A stretch of 64,000 bases of DNA from Lepidonotus clava (Eukaryota; Annelida; Polychaeta; Phyllodocida; Polynoidae). The notes beneath the pieces are model-generated. The model saw only the letters and a list, made by a program, of their open reading frames with translations, did no database searches and had not been told where the DNA came from. Shown piece by piece: positions 13,101-25,520 of the stretch. Location of the stretch: contig OW387139.1 in assembly GCA_936440205.1 (NCBI GenBank), positions 28,298,378-28,362,377 on the forward strand. The letters run 5' to 3'. The translations under genes were made by a program, and so were the position numbers. Positions within the stretch are counted from its first letter, which is position 1. Every line of letters starts with the position of its first letter.

Positions 13101-16100
13101 GGGCGTACACTTCTCGCCGCCGGCGTCCAAGTCCAAACGTTTATTTGAGTTATGTTTTTGTTTATGGAGGAATTTATATGGATCGATGATGAGCTTAGAC
13201 ATCAGCATAGCCATTCATTTACTTTTTGTTACTAAGGGATGGTTATCCACCATGCAAGTACATGACATGCTGTAAATTTGCATTGGGCCCTGAATTCAAT
13301 GTATATTGTAGATGGTTCCTGGTTACGGGTGCAGTCTTACCTGTCCGACGACCTGCATGAGGTGGACGTGCGCCTCGAGGGGCGTCATCTTCCACTCGGA
13401 CATGAGGCGGTCTATCTTGTTAAGTACCAACACGGGCCTGATGTTCTCCAGCCAGGCCTGGCGCAGCACGGCCACAGTCTAAATTGAAGGGTGTGTGTTA
13501 ATGTTATCAGAGAATTGTCTATGGAAAGAAGACTGCATCGGAAACTAGCGAATAGAGATATAAAATGCCAAATCTAAAACGTCGGAAATGTCCGGCAAAT
13601 ATTTTCAAAATGTTTTTCAAAAACACTTATTCAATGATATTCAATTCTATGATGTAGACGTGGATATAAAAAAAAAACGAAGTAGAAAAGCAACTGATTC
13701 AATATTTCGATTCGACCTTAGTGTTAGTACTATATAAAACTCAAAAGGGACAGGGTAACATTGGGGACACATTAATATGAGAAAACTCCGAGTGGGAGTA
13801 ACTCACCTGCGGGCAGACTCCCTCGACCACGTCGACAAGCACGATGGCGCCATCACACAGACGGACGGCCGTGGACACCTCACTGGAGAAGTCGATGTGA
13901 CCGGGCGAGTCGACCAGGTTAACCAGGTAGTCCAACTCATCTGTCAGCAACAAACATATGGAGCAATACATTTACTATCATGCCATTAGAATGTGGAAAG
14001 TAAAAGTAGTTGCTATCAAAATAAGTGGTATTTGAAATCTTGTATTCTTCACCGTTCTTTGAATTGTGACGTAACAAGAACTGATTTTACCGTTCACCAC
14101 ACAAACTAATAACGACTAGTTTACACTCCTAGGTAGTGTATCACAAATAAAACTGGTGTCTTATTTGAGGAAAAATGTACTCATTGTGAATGACTTACTC
14201 TTTGTGTAATGTAAGGAAATGGCAGATGACTTCATCGTAATACCCCTAAGTTGTTCATCATCACGACTGTCCAAGTATCGTAACTGAAATTTAAAAGGTG
14301 GTAAATTGTCATAGCTGTAAATTGGAGGAAGCTCGATAAAAACAATTTACTGCCTAAAAGAAACTGAAACATTTCGGCAAGCTAATGGTCGTGTAAGAGT
14401 GTTCCGTCATGTATTTATCATGCTCTTTCATCTAGTGATCCATTGATCTCAAGAATATAATAAAAAACTTTTATTCAAAGTGAATGTAGCTAACGATACC
14501 TATAATTGATGTCCCAGATACATACATCCACACATACATTACATTACACATATACATACCTTATCCTGTTATTCTTACTAAGGAAACTATTCGCGAGTTC
14601 ATTCAAAGATTTTCACGTACATGTAGCTAGAAATGTTCTATTAGCTTTTATACATTTTATCATTATTCTTTGTATCTGAAATGTACAACAATAGTCACTA
14701 TTTTTCGTTCCTATGTTTAAAGTAGGGATCTCTTTGTTTCGAGGTCCATGTGCCCAACGTTACTAATAATAAGTCCATACACCGGTCTATAAGGGTGTAC
14801 CCCCACCTCTCCGACCTCATCATGGGATCAAGAGGTACCCATGTGATTACAGGTAAATCGTCAACTGGTCACAAACACAGCCGTAATACCCCGTGTGTGC
14901 TCAGTGCCGGGGCTATACGCGGGGCTAGTGACAGGGTCCCAGGCCCTCTCCACTCCCTCTTCACTCCAACAGTTACACATATACGATCCGCAGGGCTACA
15001 GTGGTATTTGCATACTCTAGAGTGCAAGGGAATGGTTAGTGTTGGCTGTATATTTTTACTAGAGGTCACTTGGAATAAAGCTCCGGTTATAGAAGGTACG
15101 TTTGCAGTAGACACTCTTAGTTTTGCTCTGTAAAGAGCATCTGGATTATTCATCACACTTGTTCCAATCTTGCCATTGCATAAAGAATTACATCTTTCTA
15201 TACAAGGCGCTAGTTACAATGCAGTCAAGTAGGACTATCCGGTGACAGCAAAGTTTACACACGAGCTACTAATTTCGACAGGCTGTATTAATATTAGTCT
15301 GCACACATGTAACTTGGTATATGATATTAAACTTTCATAGTGTATACTCTTGTTTAAAAGATAGGTCGTTGCTGCCCTTGCTTATCGCTGTTAATTATAC
15401 GAAAGAAAATCAGACCACATTTGCAACATGAATAAGTATCGGATTCCTTATTAAGCCTAACATGACAGGGCTTTAGGCTTATCGTAAGCGGACTGGTCCC
15501 TGATAAGGTTGCCATCAGTGACCCTAGTGTATACAGACCAGACAGGTCGTCACTCGGTCTATGGGTCGGCTATACTGGGTAAGTACCTTGATGGTGTGTT
15601 CTGTTTACACTCTCCCGTTTGCTACAGAAACCATCATTGAGAGTTCCGGGGGAGGGGGAAGCGAAACGCACACTAAAGAGTCTTTTGGACTATTAGTATC
15701 TATCTTCGAATTTAATTGTTTAACTGGGTACTGGTGTTACAATCCATAAACATTTAAAATGAAATTCTACACATAGATAAAACTCACCTTGTGATTTGAC
15801 ATATATGTAGAACTATTCTAGACGACTAGACGACAGGTGGTGAACAGGTGAGAAGGCGGATGCGCATGCGCCGACAGTCTTTCAAGCTTGAACCATCTTG
15901 AAGGCAGAAGAACCTAGACACATAACCAGACAGGTGGAAAGGGTGGGAACAAATCACTGGGAGGGCACCTGTTCACCACCTGTCGTCTAGTCGTCTAGAA
16001 TAGTTCTACATATATGTCAAATCACAAGGTGAGTTTTATCTATGTGTAGAACTATACTTCGCCGCCTAGACTCTAGGTGGCGACAGGTGAGACTTTAAAG

Positions 16101-19100
16101 CCCAATCTGCCAAAAGATGAAAGGACCATGACAATGTTTAACATTTAACATGGTTTATTAAGTAACCAATAACAAACAGTTACAGCCAATAATCACGACG
16201 TCATAATAAAGACAAGTGAAATATGAGACAAGATAAAGTTTCATGTCTATCAGGACGGAACAAATTCTGTAATACATATCACCTTAATTGCTTCATACAA
16301 CATCGGGTACCTCTCTCAAATAAAACTGTTTGAAGGTACATTTGTCCGTCCAGGCACCTTTTCTCATTACCTCAGCCAAAGGTGTCCCTGCATTGATCAT
16401 ACTTGAAGCACTAGCGCTCCTTGTACTGTGTGCTTTGAACACACTTATGTCGATACCTGCTGTTTTCATCACAACAAGAGCCCATCTGGCAATAGTAGAA
16501 GACCCTACTTTATGATAGGGTGGCCTAAAGCTACAAAGAAAAATGTCTTTGTCCTTAACTAAATCCTCTGTTCTTTGTAAATAGGCTTTAACAGAGGAAA
16601 CTACACACAAGGATTTATCATTGTTGAACTCCTTCAGAGTAATTATTTCCAGACTTTTACCTTTCCTGGAATGTTTTTGAAGATTAGTGATACGAATGTT
16701 GATCGAGCCATCTATTTCTAAGATGACGTTGGACCTTTTAATGTCCACGAGTCTTTGTTGTCTACTACAAGTACATAACAGTAACAACATAACAGTTTTA
16801 AAGGTTAACATTTTTAACGAAAGAATCCTTAATGGGGTTAATTCCCTAAGATAATCCAATACTGAAGTAACGTTCCAAATCGAACAGTACCTCGCTTGTG
16901 GGGGTCTTTGATTATAAAACCCTCTCAACAGTCTGATGGTCAAAGGGTGACTACCGAATTTGAACCCATCTGTAGTTTTCAAGATACAAGATAAGGCACT
17001 TCGTGCCGAATTTAAAGCACTGTATCTTAAACCTTTATCAAACAACTCACACAAGAATTCTAATCCATGTTTGAGGTTTCCTTCTAAAGGATTGATATTC
17101 TTGATAATGCAATAGGTATTCCAACGTCTCTGGTAGACTTGATATTGGGCAATTGTTTTTGGGCGCCAAGATTTCCTGAGATGGCCAATAACCTTATTGG
17201 ACAGATTAAGTTTGTCCAAAGATTTCATCCACAAAGAACTGCCACTAGTGGCGTGCGACTTAGCTGAGAGTCCTGTAGACTTTGGTTCGATGGGATTAGA
17301 TTTCCTTTGTTTCGTGGAAACCTCATCACTTCGTCTTTTCGTGCTCTCATCAGCCTCGAGTACCACACTTGTCCCTTCCAGTCTGGTGCCACCACTATTC
17401 CTGTTGCATTCTCCACCTGGAGTTTCCTCACGCATCTGGTGACGAGTCTAAATGGTGGAAAAATGAAACATAAATCAAATTGAGCCCAATTTAATGTAAA
17501 GGCGTTTACGGCCCAAGCATCAGGGTCTTTACCCCAACTAACGAACCTGTGAACTTTATGATTCATTCTGGAGGCAAATAAATCAATAGTCGGGAGACCC
17601 CATTTTTCACAGATTAACTCAAATATGTCATCAGATAATTTCCACTCAGTGTTATCTGTGAAATGTCTTGAAGCAAAGTCAGCTTCCTCGTTGTCTACTC
17701 CTGGGATATGAGTAGCCAATAACCAGAGATTTCTTCTTTCACAAAATCCCCAAATTTCCTTCGAGACTTCATTACACTCTTTTGAATGGGTACCACCCAT
17801 TTTATTGATATACGCTACTGCAGACGTATTATCTGTTCTAACTAGAATGTCCATGTTAGAGTCGTGTTTGTAGAAGGATTTTAATCCTAATAAAACTGCC
17901 CTTAATTCAAGAACATTGATATTTTGAGAAGCCTCCTCGGAAAGCCATTTTCCGCCTATGGTACCTTTTTTGGAGACTGCTCCCCAGCCAGACATGGAAG
18001 CGTCAGTAGTAAGTACTTCTTTAGGATTAGACATACGGATGAGTTTATATGATGATTCTAAATTGTCTAACCACCAATTTAAATCTTTGACAGACTGTTT
18101 TGATAGAAACATTTTCCCCTCAAAACCTGCCACGCCTACTCTTTTCAAAGCCTTGATTTTGTCCAGTTCCAAAGACTTGTAATGGCCTAAACCATATTCT
18201 ACTGCTTTCGACATGTCCACCAGGAGACCTGCTAATGAAGCAACCTCCCTTATCAAGATCAAATCCTGAGAGAGAACTTTCTCGATTTTGTTTTTTTGCC
18301 TTGTCAATTTTTTCCCCCGTTGGAAAGATCTTCATTTCAACAGAATTGATATTGTAGCCAAGAAAAGTTATTTCTGTACTCGGTATCAATTTTGATTTTT
18401 CGTCATGTATCACAAATCCTAACTTCTCCAACTGGTCCTTAAGCAAATTCACATGAAGGTTACATTCATCAAAGGAGTCTGCTATTATTAGGCAATCGTC
18501 TATATAACCTAAACAAGACACTCCCTTTTCCCTCAGGTTGGAGAAAACAGGTTTTAGAATTTTTGTGAAAATTCTGGGAGCCGATGTCAGACCGAACGGG
18601 AGAACATTAAACTTGAAGAATTCATTATCCCATTGAAACACCAAATAGCTTTGATGAGGTTCCCAAATGGGAACCGAATAATAAGCGTCTTTAAGATCTA
18701 AAGACGCGAAGTACGCGTGAGGTGTTACAAGATCTAAGGCTACCTCCAAATGGTCCATTTTGAAATGAATCTTCTCTAGAGAATCATTTAGATCAGATAA
18801 ATCTATAATCATTCTGAATTTGCCGTTTGGTTTGGGTCTAAGGAAGACATTAGACACAAACTTCACATCTTCTTCCTCTACCCGATCAATGACACCTTTT
18901 TCACAAAGTTCATCTATTTGACATTGTAGGATCGACGTTTGATGTCTGTTTTGCCTATACGGTCTAGGAAAGAATTCCTGATAGGGTTCTGACAAAAACT
19001 CTAGTTTATAACCCGTAATATGTTGCAAGATAACCTCGTCTGAAGTAATGGATTGCCATTCTGAGTAACAATTTTTTAAATTACCAGGTGGTCTTACATT

Positions 19101-22100
19101 CACATTATTCGAGTAGTAATCAGTTACCTCTTCTACTGACGAGTCGACCCTTTCTTCCGAAAATCCTTTTGGTCCCGGTCACGTTTGTAGTCTTTCTCAT
19201 CACGGTCGTCCTTGTACTTGTTGGAGTAATCCCTTCTCCTGGAACGGAAGCGGTTTTTCCCTCCTCTACGTGACTTCTTGAAGTTGTTTTGGTTGTCGGG
19301 AGCTTGTGGTTTCTCCTTTTTTGATTCCATTTTCTTCGCCAGCCTATTATGGCCCTCCACGACCTTAATAGACGATTCCAAGTCGTCCCCAAACAACCAC
19401 TGTGGGGAAGGAGGAACATCCTTACTGGCCAGCCTTTTGAAATCCATGGGAAGAGCCGTTTTAAGATCCTCCCTTCTGGATTTCGTCCAGTTGTTGTTAA
19501 GGACCATAGCCAACGATAAAGCGTCGGCTAAGCCCTTCACTGCGTCTTGAATCCACTGTACCTCCGTGTCTTGGTCACCTAAAATTTCTATGACCCTCGC
19601 CATGCCAGTAACCACTGCCATGAAGGTAACATGATTGTTCTGCCAACCTCTGTCTCTATCCTTAACGTATTGAGGAAGTTTGGCCCAAACCACTTCGTTG
19701 ATTTTGGGGGTCGACAAACTCTCCGCATTGGAAGGTCTAGCAAAAACCTTGCACCGGCTACGTAACTCCTCCGGGGTCACTTTTTGTTTCATGGCCGAAT
19801 CGAGAAATTTGACCACGTCATCATGAGCCGGGGGCCCCACCGTAGTATCCTCTTCCAAGACTTTAGTTAACGTTGGTAACAGTTTCTTGGGAGTGTCATC
19901 CTGATCCGACACATCAGATTCCTCTGAACCCGACGACGATTCTCTCGGTCTTTTTCGGCCCGAACCTTGTTTACCCGAATCACCGGTTTTGGGAGTGACC
20001 GACCTGTCCCTACGGAACGAACACTCCGACTCCTCGTCTGAACCTTCCACAAGATCCACCATTTTCTGAAAGTTACCTTCCATATTCTTGTTCATGACCG
20101 AGACATTCGTATTGACAGCCAAAACGTTGGCACCCACCTTGGTCATTCTGGAGTTCATTTCTTTGAACCCGCATTCCAAGATGCCGCTTATATGCGTGAG
20201 TGTTGACAGCATGGTGGGTTGACTCCCCTCCGGGTCAGCCCTTTCGTCATCTGTCTCCGGACTGAGAATAGGAGGACCATTGTCCTCTTTTTCCAGTGGA
20301 TCCTTGTCCTGTTTGTTTTTCTTAGGAGCCATAACTGAAAACCACCAGTAGGCAAGTTCCTGAAGAAAGGAGCTACTGTCACAATCCGTGTTGGTTAACC
20401 GTAACCACCTCCAATGGCGGACCAAGCACGTGTTGACACCTTCTCCTCACACGAGCACTGTCGTATTGGGCTCAACCAGAGCACCAACCGAACTAAAGAG
20501 TCCTAAGACGTGCTACTAGTGTCTTTTTTACTTTCTTTCGCAAAGATAAGTAAAAGAATAGTTAAAGTTCACCACAATTCTCAAAGAATTTGGTAAATTT
20601 GGAAACACGTGCGACTGCCGGCACTGCGATCCAAATACTGTCGGCGCATGCGCATCCGCCTTCTCACCTGTCGCCACCTAGAGTCTAGGCGGCGAAGTAT
20701 AGTTCAGTTGTTAAGATAGGCTATCTATATGTTTCTATACTGGACAAAGAAGTCTCGTGTTACACAGGTTAAAAAGTCAAAGGTAGATTTGCGCCATACC
20801 ATAACTACTTTATGGATCTCAATTGCCCGAAGTTATAAAGAGAGGTATATGCTATCGTTTTTAAAGGCACTTTTATGTAACATTCCCAATGATAAACATG
20901 GTCATAATAGAGTAGGTATTCTTTACGAGGAATTGAGAATACGATAAACAGTGGAATTTATCTCCGTAATAGTCAACGCTTACAATTCGTCTATATTTTC
21001 ATACATATCATCAAGAAGAGGAATTCATACATATCATCACGAAGAGGAATTCATAACATTTTGGCAAGTCGTCGTTAACGAGGAACTGAATATTACAGCC
21101 TATATCACTGAAACAATAACCCATCACTGTATAAGAATTTGGCAGTATAATTATAAAGAACGTAGTATCGTCCCTTTGTAAGACAGCTATCTTGGTGACT
21201 GCTCGGTTTTACAGCTTCATCATGCGACGAGCCACTGTGATTAGCCCTATATTACCTAATTAATTACATCGTTAATCAATATCTTCCATAATTAACAGTT
21301 GGAACATCCCTCCAGCTAATGATGGTAACAATCTGTATACATCAAGCGAACACACACAACCACTCACGGAGGAATTGGAAGGTGGGGCATTAACCCAAGA
21401 ATCCTATTGATATTGTCTGCAGAGGGTACTTAAAAAATATATAGATCGTTAACAGGGATCAGTGATCAGAGATTACCGGGGCCCGCCGCCCCTGGTTGGC
21501 ATGACGGCGGTGAACCTGATACCTGACGGCGTGCTGGGAATATGGCCCCGTGTACCTGGTGGGTGCCTCCAGGTGCCGGGGACCGTCTACAGACTATACA
21601 GGGACACGTACAGACATGTTAGGGGCACGGAGGAGTCAGCCTAACCATCCTTGACCGATATTATTGATCATATGGAAATAAGCAATGCAAGCTTAGTCAG
21701 CGAGGCGCAGCTTGTATTCAATATACGCGGTGTGTATACATATGAACGTCAGTGGGTCGTGCAGTATGGTCATATAAAAGCGGTTTACCAAAGGAGTGTA
21801 CAGTCACAAAGACAGGTGTCATAAACACAAAGAAAGGAGTATTATCTGAGAAAGGAGATAAATCTGAGTGAGTGATATCCATATAAATCACAAAACGGAA
21901 AATATTTCATTTAGATTTTGAAAAAAAGAGAAACGGGACACCTGTAGGCAAATCAACCTGCGATAAAGACTAAGCTAAATGTTAGTCCAAAATAATAACC
22001 AATGAGAAAAAAACACGTACACGTAGGAAAATAAACCCAAGAAAGACACTACCGGTAATTTATTCCATTACGAGACATAATTACTCATTTTAGACAGCAT

Positions 22101-23793
22101 ATGTCTAAACGTTATGATTAAGTTATGACCTGCGGTACCTAATCAATTCATTTTTCTTTAATTTTCAGACCCTGAGGTAAAGAAGTTATTCGCCTCATAA
22201 AAATGCGTCTCTCAGGCTATGCTCAGGAGATGTCCTCCCCAAAGAAGGGTTCGGGGACTAAAAGGAGGATGAAGAAATTATCAGCCACAAGCATAACGGT
22301 TAACCCTACACCATCGAAGGGAGAACCCGAACGGTCCCTCACTCTGCCTCCTATAGAGAGGCACAATGGAGTCTCCTCCAGGTAGGGCATACTTATTGGA
22401 CGGGAGCTCACCTGTTCATACTACCTTCTATAGATGGCACACCTGTCTTTCGGAGAGTTTATAATGATAAAAGATATCGACATTTTCTTGTATTAAGAGG
22501 ATGGCTATTCTTATACTGTAAAACCGAAAGCATATTTATGAAAAGAAAGATTATAGACATTTTACCTTGCCTGCCATGCGCTGTGAAATAATTCCATTAC
22601 TGGCAACTAGAGCATCAGCTAGCGTAGTTTTCCCTAGAATGAAATAATTCATTATAAGACAGTGCGTTCGCAATATTTCTGGTAGATTTCCCCCCCTCGG
22701 TGTGAAGCACAAAACAAGAAAGCATTTACAATATAGGACAGTGCAATAGCTACATATGAATACCTGACTCGAAGTATGATGTGCATAAACAAATTTGGTT
22801 AATTTGAAATATTTAACAATGCAAGGCTCGCACACTGACTTCCCCTTGGGTAGGTGCATCTCTGGTTCACCTGCCCAACGATGGATTCACCTGCCCAGGA
22901 TTGGGAAAAAGCTTTATATAGAGATTTCATAGGACAAAATGTTCGGGCAGGTGGATCTTAAGATGGACTTGTGCAATCCCAATTTCAATCTAAGACTGGG
23001 GCAACGAAAGAAAATGTGTTTCTTGTCTAGCGGGTAACGGAAAAATAACCAGTCGAGAGGCCGGGAAAAAGTTCTCTATTAATTTGATGCTTTGTAAGTG
23101 CTGAGGGACTTCGACCTTTGCTAAAAAAGAAATATCAAATAAAGAATTTGGGGCCACCCTTTGAGAAAAGTTTGTTTCCTACACACTGGTAGCCGACTAG
23201 GTATTTTAGTGCTAACCGAGAATTTCTTTGTGTTTCAATTTAATATGCATATATTTTGGTTTTTGAAATTTCATGTTTCAAAAATGTCTGTTATCTTCTT
23301 TTCCCCACTCCCGCTCTCCACCAAAAATTCATGATTGCCCAAGTTGCCGTACTTCCTGCTACCCACCGACAGGAAATATTACTATGTCAAACCTTTACAT
23401 AGAATGTAATTAGTATTCATTAACATTATTTCCGAGAAACTGGCATACAGATAACAAAGTAGGAAAAAATACGCATTTATATCAGAAGTTAATTAGCAGG
23501 ATTTCTCTGGGATTGTAATTTAGTATGCTCAAAAGCTCAAATTAGGTAATCTTCTCATTTCAATGAATAATTCATCTTATTAGGAATTGAAGTTCGTTAT
23601 ATCATGCTTTATCCTATTATAGATTATTCCAACTGCACTGAGGTCTCTTTTTTGCAAGATATAAACTTAACCCATTTCACAATATTTTTTGAGTTTGCTT
23701 ACCATGGTCCACGTGTGCAAGAATGCAGATGTTGCGGATTTTTGATGGATTCCGTTGCAAATCCCTGAGTTGTTGTAACGTTGCAGACCTCAT
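4183..23793 (-). CDS. EFL1: Elongation factor-like GTPase 1 (EFL1), 20 coding exons, 1,173 aa
   Basis: EFL1 (yeast Ria1) is an EF-G/EF-2-like GTPase that works with SBDS to evict eIF6 from late cytoplasmic 60S subunits. Coding exons, 5' to 3': 23793-23703, 22633-22566, 14283-14199, 13940-13807, 13478-13341, 12721-12665, 12363-12206, 11977-11854, 11671-11595, 11363-11227, 10946-10824, 10645-10546, 10328-10183, 8304-8138, 7884-7734, 7510-7379, 7051-6904, 6426-5315, 4939-4755, 4371-4183. All have AG/GT borders and agree in phase. G motifs: AHVDHGKTT (26-34), RGITMKSS (66-73), DSPGH (92-96), NKID (146-149). The C-terminal EF-2-like part keeps [20 protein letters not shown] and [10 protein letters not shown], as in human EFL1 (1,120 aa). 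The start exon follows an acceptor (ttgtttcag, exon from 23807), so a 5' UTR exon lies upstream. It looks fully functional. Confidence 0.97.
8594..8612. repeat. Perfect 8-bp-arm hairpin in an EFL1 intron
   Basis: tcggccgg-aga-ccggccga is a perfect GC-rich palindrome with a 3-base loop, in an otherwise AT-rich intron. No function can be read from it. Confidence 0.5.
8711..8975. repeat. C/G-rich low-complexity tract
   Basis: The tract includes homopolymer C runs at 8727-8741 (15) and 8863-8883 (21), then a purine-rich GGGGA/GGTGG stretch to about 8,975. It lies within the EFL1 intron between exons 10183-10328 and 8138-8304. Run lengths may be unreliable in assembly. Confidence 0.8.
9534..10049 (-). 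mobile_element. Probable solo LTR (Gypsy-like), fossil
   Basis: On the minus strand this roughly 515-bp segment has the layout of a long terminal repeat. It starts TGTAGTAGGGCGGCGGACC, has a TATA box (gtataaaagg) in its first third and an AATAAA near its far end, and closes at ...TCA. No internal protein region adjoins it, so it would be a solo LTR left by recombination between the two ends of an element. No matching target duplication is visible, so the ends are approximate. It is inactive as a unit and sits in an EFL1 intron in the gene's own orientation. Confidence 0.42.
10080..10142. repeat. 63-bp foldback with 15-bp perfect arms
   Basis: tttgttttggcaggg (10080-10094) and its exact reverse complement (10128-10142) enclose 33 bases. 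It looks like a tiny inverted-repeat element, 40 bases from the donor of the EFL1 exon 10183-10328. A related string (gttttggcaggg) occurs near 8,614. Confidence 0.5.
13071..13090. repeat. Poly-G tract (20 G)
   Basis: A homopolymer G run in an EFL1 intron. It reads as poly-C in the EFL1 transcript, and its length is liable to sequencing error. Confidence 0.85.
14284..15764. other. EFL1 intron, left of the DIRS insertion
   Basis: No exon was found. A slightly GC-richer patch (14,740-15,150) is open in both directions but has no recognisable protein, splice context or start. I treat it as intron. Confidence 0.4.
15765..20705 (-). mobile_element. DIRS-type tyrosine-recombinase retrotransposon, nearly whole fossil
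   Basis: A 4.9-kb element of the DIRS1 group, in EFL1's orientation inside its second coding intron. Parts in element order: 5' terminal repeat (about 20,638-20,705), gag-like basic protein (about 19,133-20,332), reverse transcriptase with a YIDD centre (about 18,300-19,103), RNase H with TDAS and TDN motifs (about 17,450-18,200), tyrosine recombinase with HSTR and a C-terminal tyrosine (16,293-17,435), internal complementary region (15,966-16,091), and 3' terminal repeat (15,765-15,877). The neighbouring frames overlap, as is usual in the family. The internal complementary region matches both outer ends exactly (86 and 40 bp), so the insertion looks young. It appears nearly intact, with perhaps one break. 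No target duplication is expected or seen. Confidence 0.93.
15966..16091. repeat. DIRS internal complementary region
   Basis: Bases 15966-16051 are the exact reverse complement of the element's 3' end (15765-15850). Bases 16052-16091 are the exact reverse complement of its 5' end (20663-20702). The two ends share a terminal TTC (15765-15767 and 20703-20705), written once as gaa (16049-16051) at the junction in this region. This is the hallmark DIRS arrangement, which lets the family close its DNA into a circle before integration. Confidence 0.9.
21000..21051. repeat. Two-copy 26-bp tandem repeat
   Basis: catacatatcatcaagaaga plus six bases occurs twice in direct succession (21000-21025, 21026-21051) with one difference. 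Confidence 0.75.
21773..21810 (+). promoter_or_regulatory. Candidate TATA promoter inside the EFL1 intron
   Basis: TATAAAAG at 21773-21780 is followed 20 bases later by an initiator-like ACAGTCAC (about 21,800), the normal TATA-to-start spacing. It precedes a plausible non-coding exon ending at a donor (TGA|gtgagtga, exon end 21867). Confidence 0.4.
22203..22385 (+). CDS. Candidate small or alternative first coding exon, antisense to EFL1
   Basis: A plus-strand exon candidate runs from 22169 (acceptor taattttcag) to a donor at 22380/22381 (CCAG|gtaggg). From ATG 22203 it encodes a basic peptide starting [18 protein letters not shown] and containing [11 protein letters not shown]. If unspliced, it stops at TAG 22383-22385, giving a 60-aa protein. 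A TATA box and a 5' UTR exon with a matching donor lie upstream. If spliced at 22380 the phase (two bases left over) equals that of SAXO exon 1, so it could join SAXO exon 2 (32870) as an alternative N-terminus. The peptide is not recognised. Promoter, acceptor, ATG and donor in order are suggestive but unproven. Confidence 0.35.
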   Translation: MRLSGYAQEMSSPKKGSGTKRRMKKLSATSITVNPTPSKGEPERSLTLPPIERHNGVSSR

Positions 23794-24075
23794 GATTACT
23801 GCTTGATCTGAAACAAAAATAAATTATGTTATAACTTAGTAAAGAGGGGAAGAAAGGTGTTGTCTTGTAACACTAGTATTTGAACAGCGACCAGTTTCAC
23901 GTTCAACCCAAAGAATGTTACAAATGCATAACATGTTTTTTTTTATATTCCTGAGTGGAGTTTTGTGCAGGGGTAGTATAATTTTATCGTGTATAGGTGC
24001 AGATATCGTCACGATACCAAGGATGAGGCTGGGCACCATCTTGGTGATCAATTTAAAATAATTATTCACAAACAC

Positions 24076-24285
24076 TGGATCTCCCTAGGCGTGCGGGATG
24101 CGGGATTCCTGCATTAAGATTTTAATTCCAGCATTAGAGTAACTTTGAATGGGCTATTCCCGCATCAAAATGTTTCAAAGGAAGATAAAAATTAGATAAA
24201 ATCCCCCCAATATATAGAATTAGGCCCACTTGAAATTTCTCTAATGGGTTTTTTGATACTCGAAATGTTTTTCTAGGGAGATCCA
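24076..24285. mobile_element. MITE, about 210 bp
   Basis: Perfect 13-bp inverted ends (tggatctccctag at 24076-24088 and its reverse complement at 24273-24285). The interior is AT-rich with short repeated gcggga/cattaa motifs. It lies upstream of the EFL1 start codon, in the 5' intron. Confidence 0.55.
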
Positions 24286-24553
24286 TGAACATCTATGTTT
24301 ATCTTAAAAGTTACAGGAATTCATAATAAATCATCTTTTTTATTCATGGTGATGAAGAGCATCAAGTGGTCACGTGACAGCATCTGCACAAGGTCCATTG
24401 CTGAGACAAAGGATCAGCATCTCGAGAGTTGGCCCTTGCTCTTATTATTCTGAATGGGAATTGGGAACTTTTTGTGCATAGAGGACAGAATCCTTACACC
24501 CATGGCTTTTGGTAAGTTGTGGACTACTCGAGGAGTAAAATGCATCTGACATG

Positions 24554-24605
24554 CCTGGTCACAATGCATGACCTCTGTGCCTTTTGATAAGCAGACCAGG
24601 CATAT
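24554..24605. repeat. Short inverted repeat
   Basis: Arms atgcctggtc and gaccaggcat are 10-bp perfect complements separated by about 30 bases. Confidence 0.4.
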
Positions 24606-25199
24606 ATCTCGGAGCTTACTCTCCTACTTAGTACACTATAGAAAACGTTTACTAATGTAAACAGAAAATCAAACGTCCATTTGTCGTCGATTTTAAAGAG
24701 AAATCAGTCTTTAATGGTAGCATAATAAGGGAAGCAGCAAAAGAAACTTTGTAATTCCTGAGGAAAACATTGCATTTTTGTTGAATCTATTTTGAAAATC
24801 CTTAACCGTTATCCATCAATTCATGGTGGTTAAAGATGACAAAATAATGCACAAAGAACAGGATTTCCAACAAAATGATGTTATGGACAGAGGTAGTCTA
24901 ACACAAGGAAATTTGGTGACTTGGGAACAATACATTTGGGAAGTTATGAAATGTTATTAATAAATAAGGAATTGGATATTACAAAAACTGTGATTGTGAG
25001 GGCAGATCTAAAGACCTTCACGATGTGGATATTTATTCTTCATTCCTTATGCGGAACATTGAATCTTTAATTAGGCTAAAGTAAAGAGGTTATGTTCAGG
25101 TTAGATCTAGAACCCTATCTAGCAAATTCAGAACATGTCCTCCAAAAGATAAGGGTCTGTAGGTAGGGCTCAAAATTTAAAACACAAAAGCTGTGCAGA

Positions 25200-25520
25200 T
25201 GAATCCGTAAGTGAATTGCTAAATAATTACTCAGCTGGAGTAAGCTCTCCTAACCTATCCCAAGCATAATAATATTGACAGCTATCAAAGACAGTGCTGC
25301 CATTTTTTTTAGATTTGTTTTTATATACATTTCCATGGCTCATTACTATGGCATGGGAGCAATCTCTAATACGCGATTTCCATGGTTTATTATCATATTA
25401 TCATAATAACTGTCTCCATAAATCCGTAGTTGAATTGCCAAATCATTATTCAGTTTGAGTGAGATATTCCTACTCACGTAGCCCAAGCTACGATCAACAG
25501 TTTTCAGAAGCCCCACGTGC
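25200..25520. repeat. Degenerate direct duplication, offset 219 bp
   Basis: Two diverged copies of a roughly 100-bp segment start near 25,200 (aatccgtaagtgaattgct) and 25,421 (aatccgtagttgaattgcc) and run in parallel through ...cagc...atcaa. An open minus-strand frame (25346-25582) covers the second copy but has no recognisable domain. It may be an old repeat remnant. Confidence 0.5.

Noticed and set aside
14750-15156. Overlapping frames of 127 and 95 aa on opposite strands in an EFL1 intron
   Set aside because: No domain, no splice context and no start context. Explained by a local rise in GC content.
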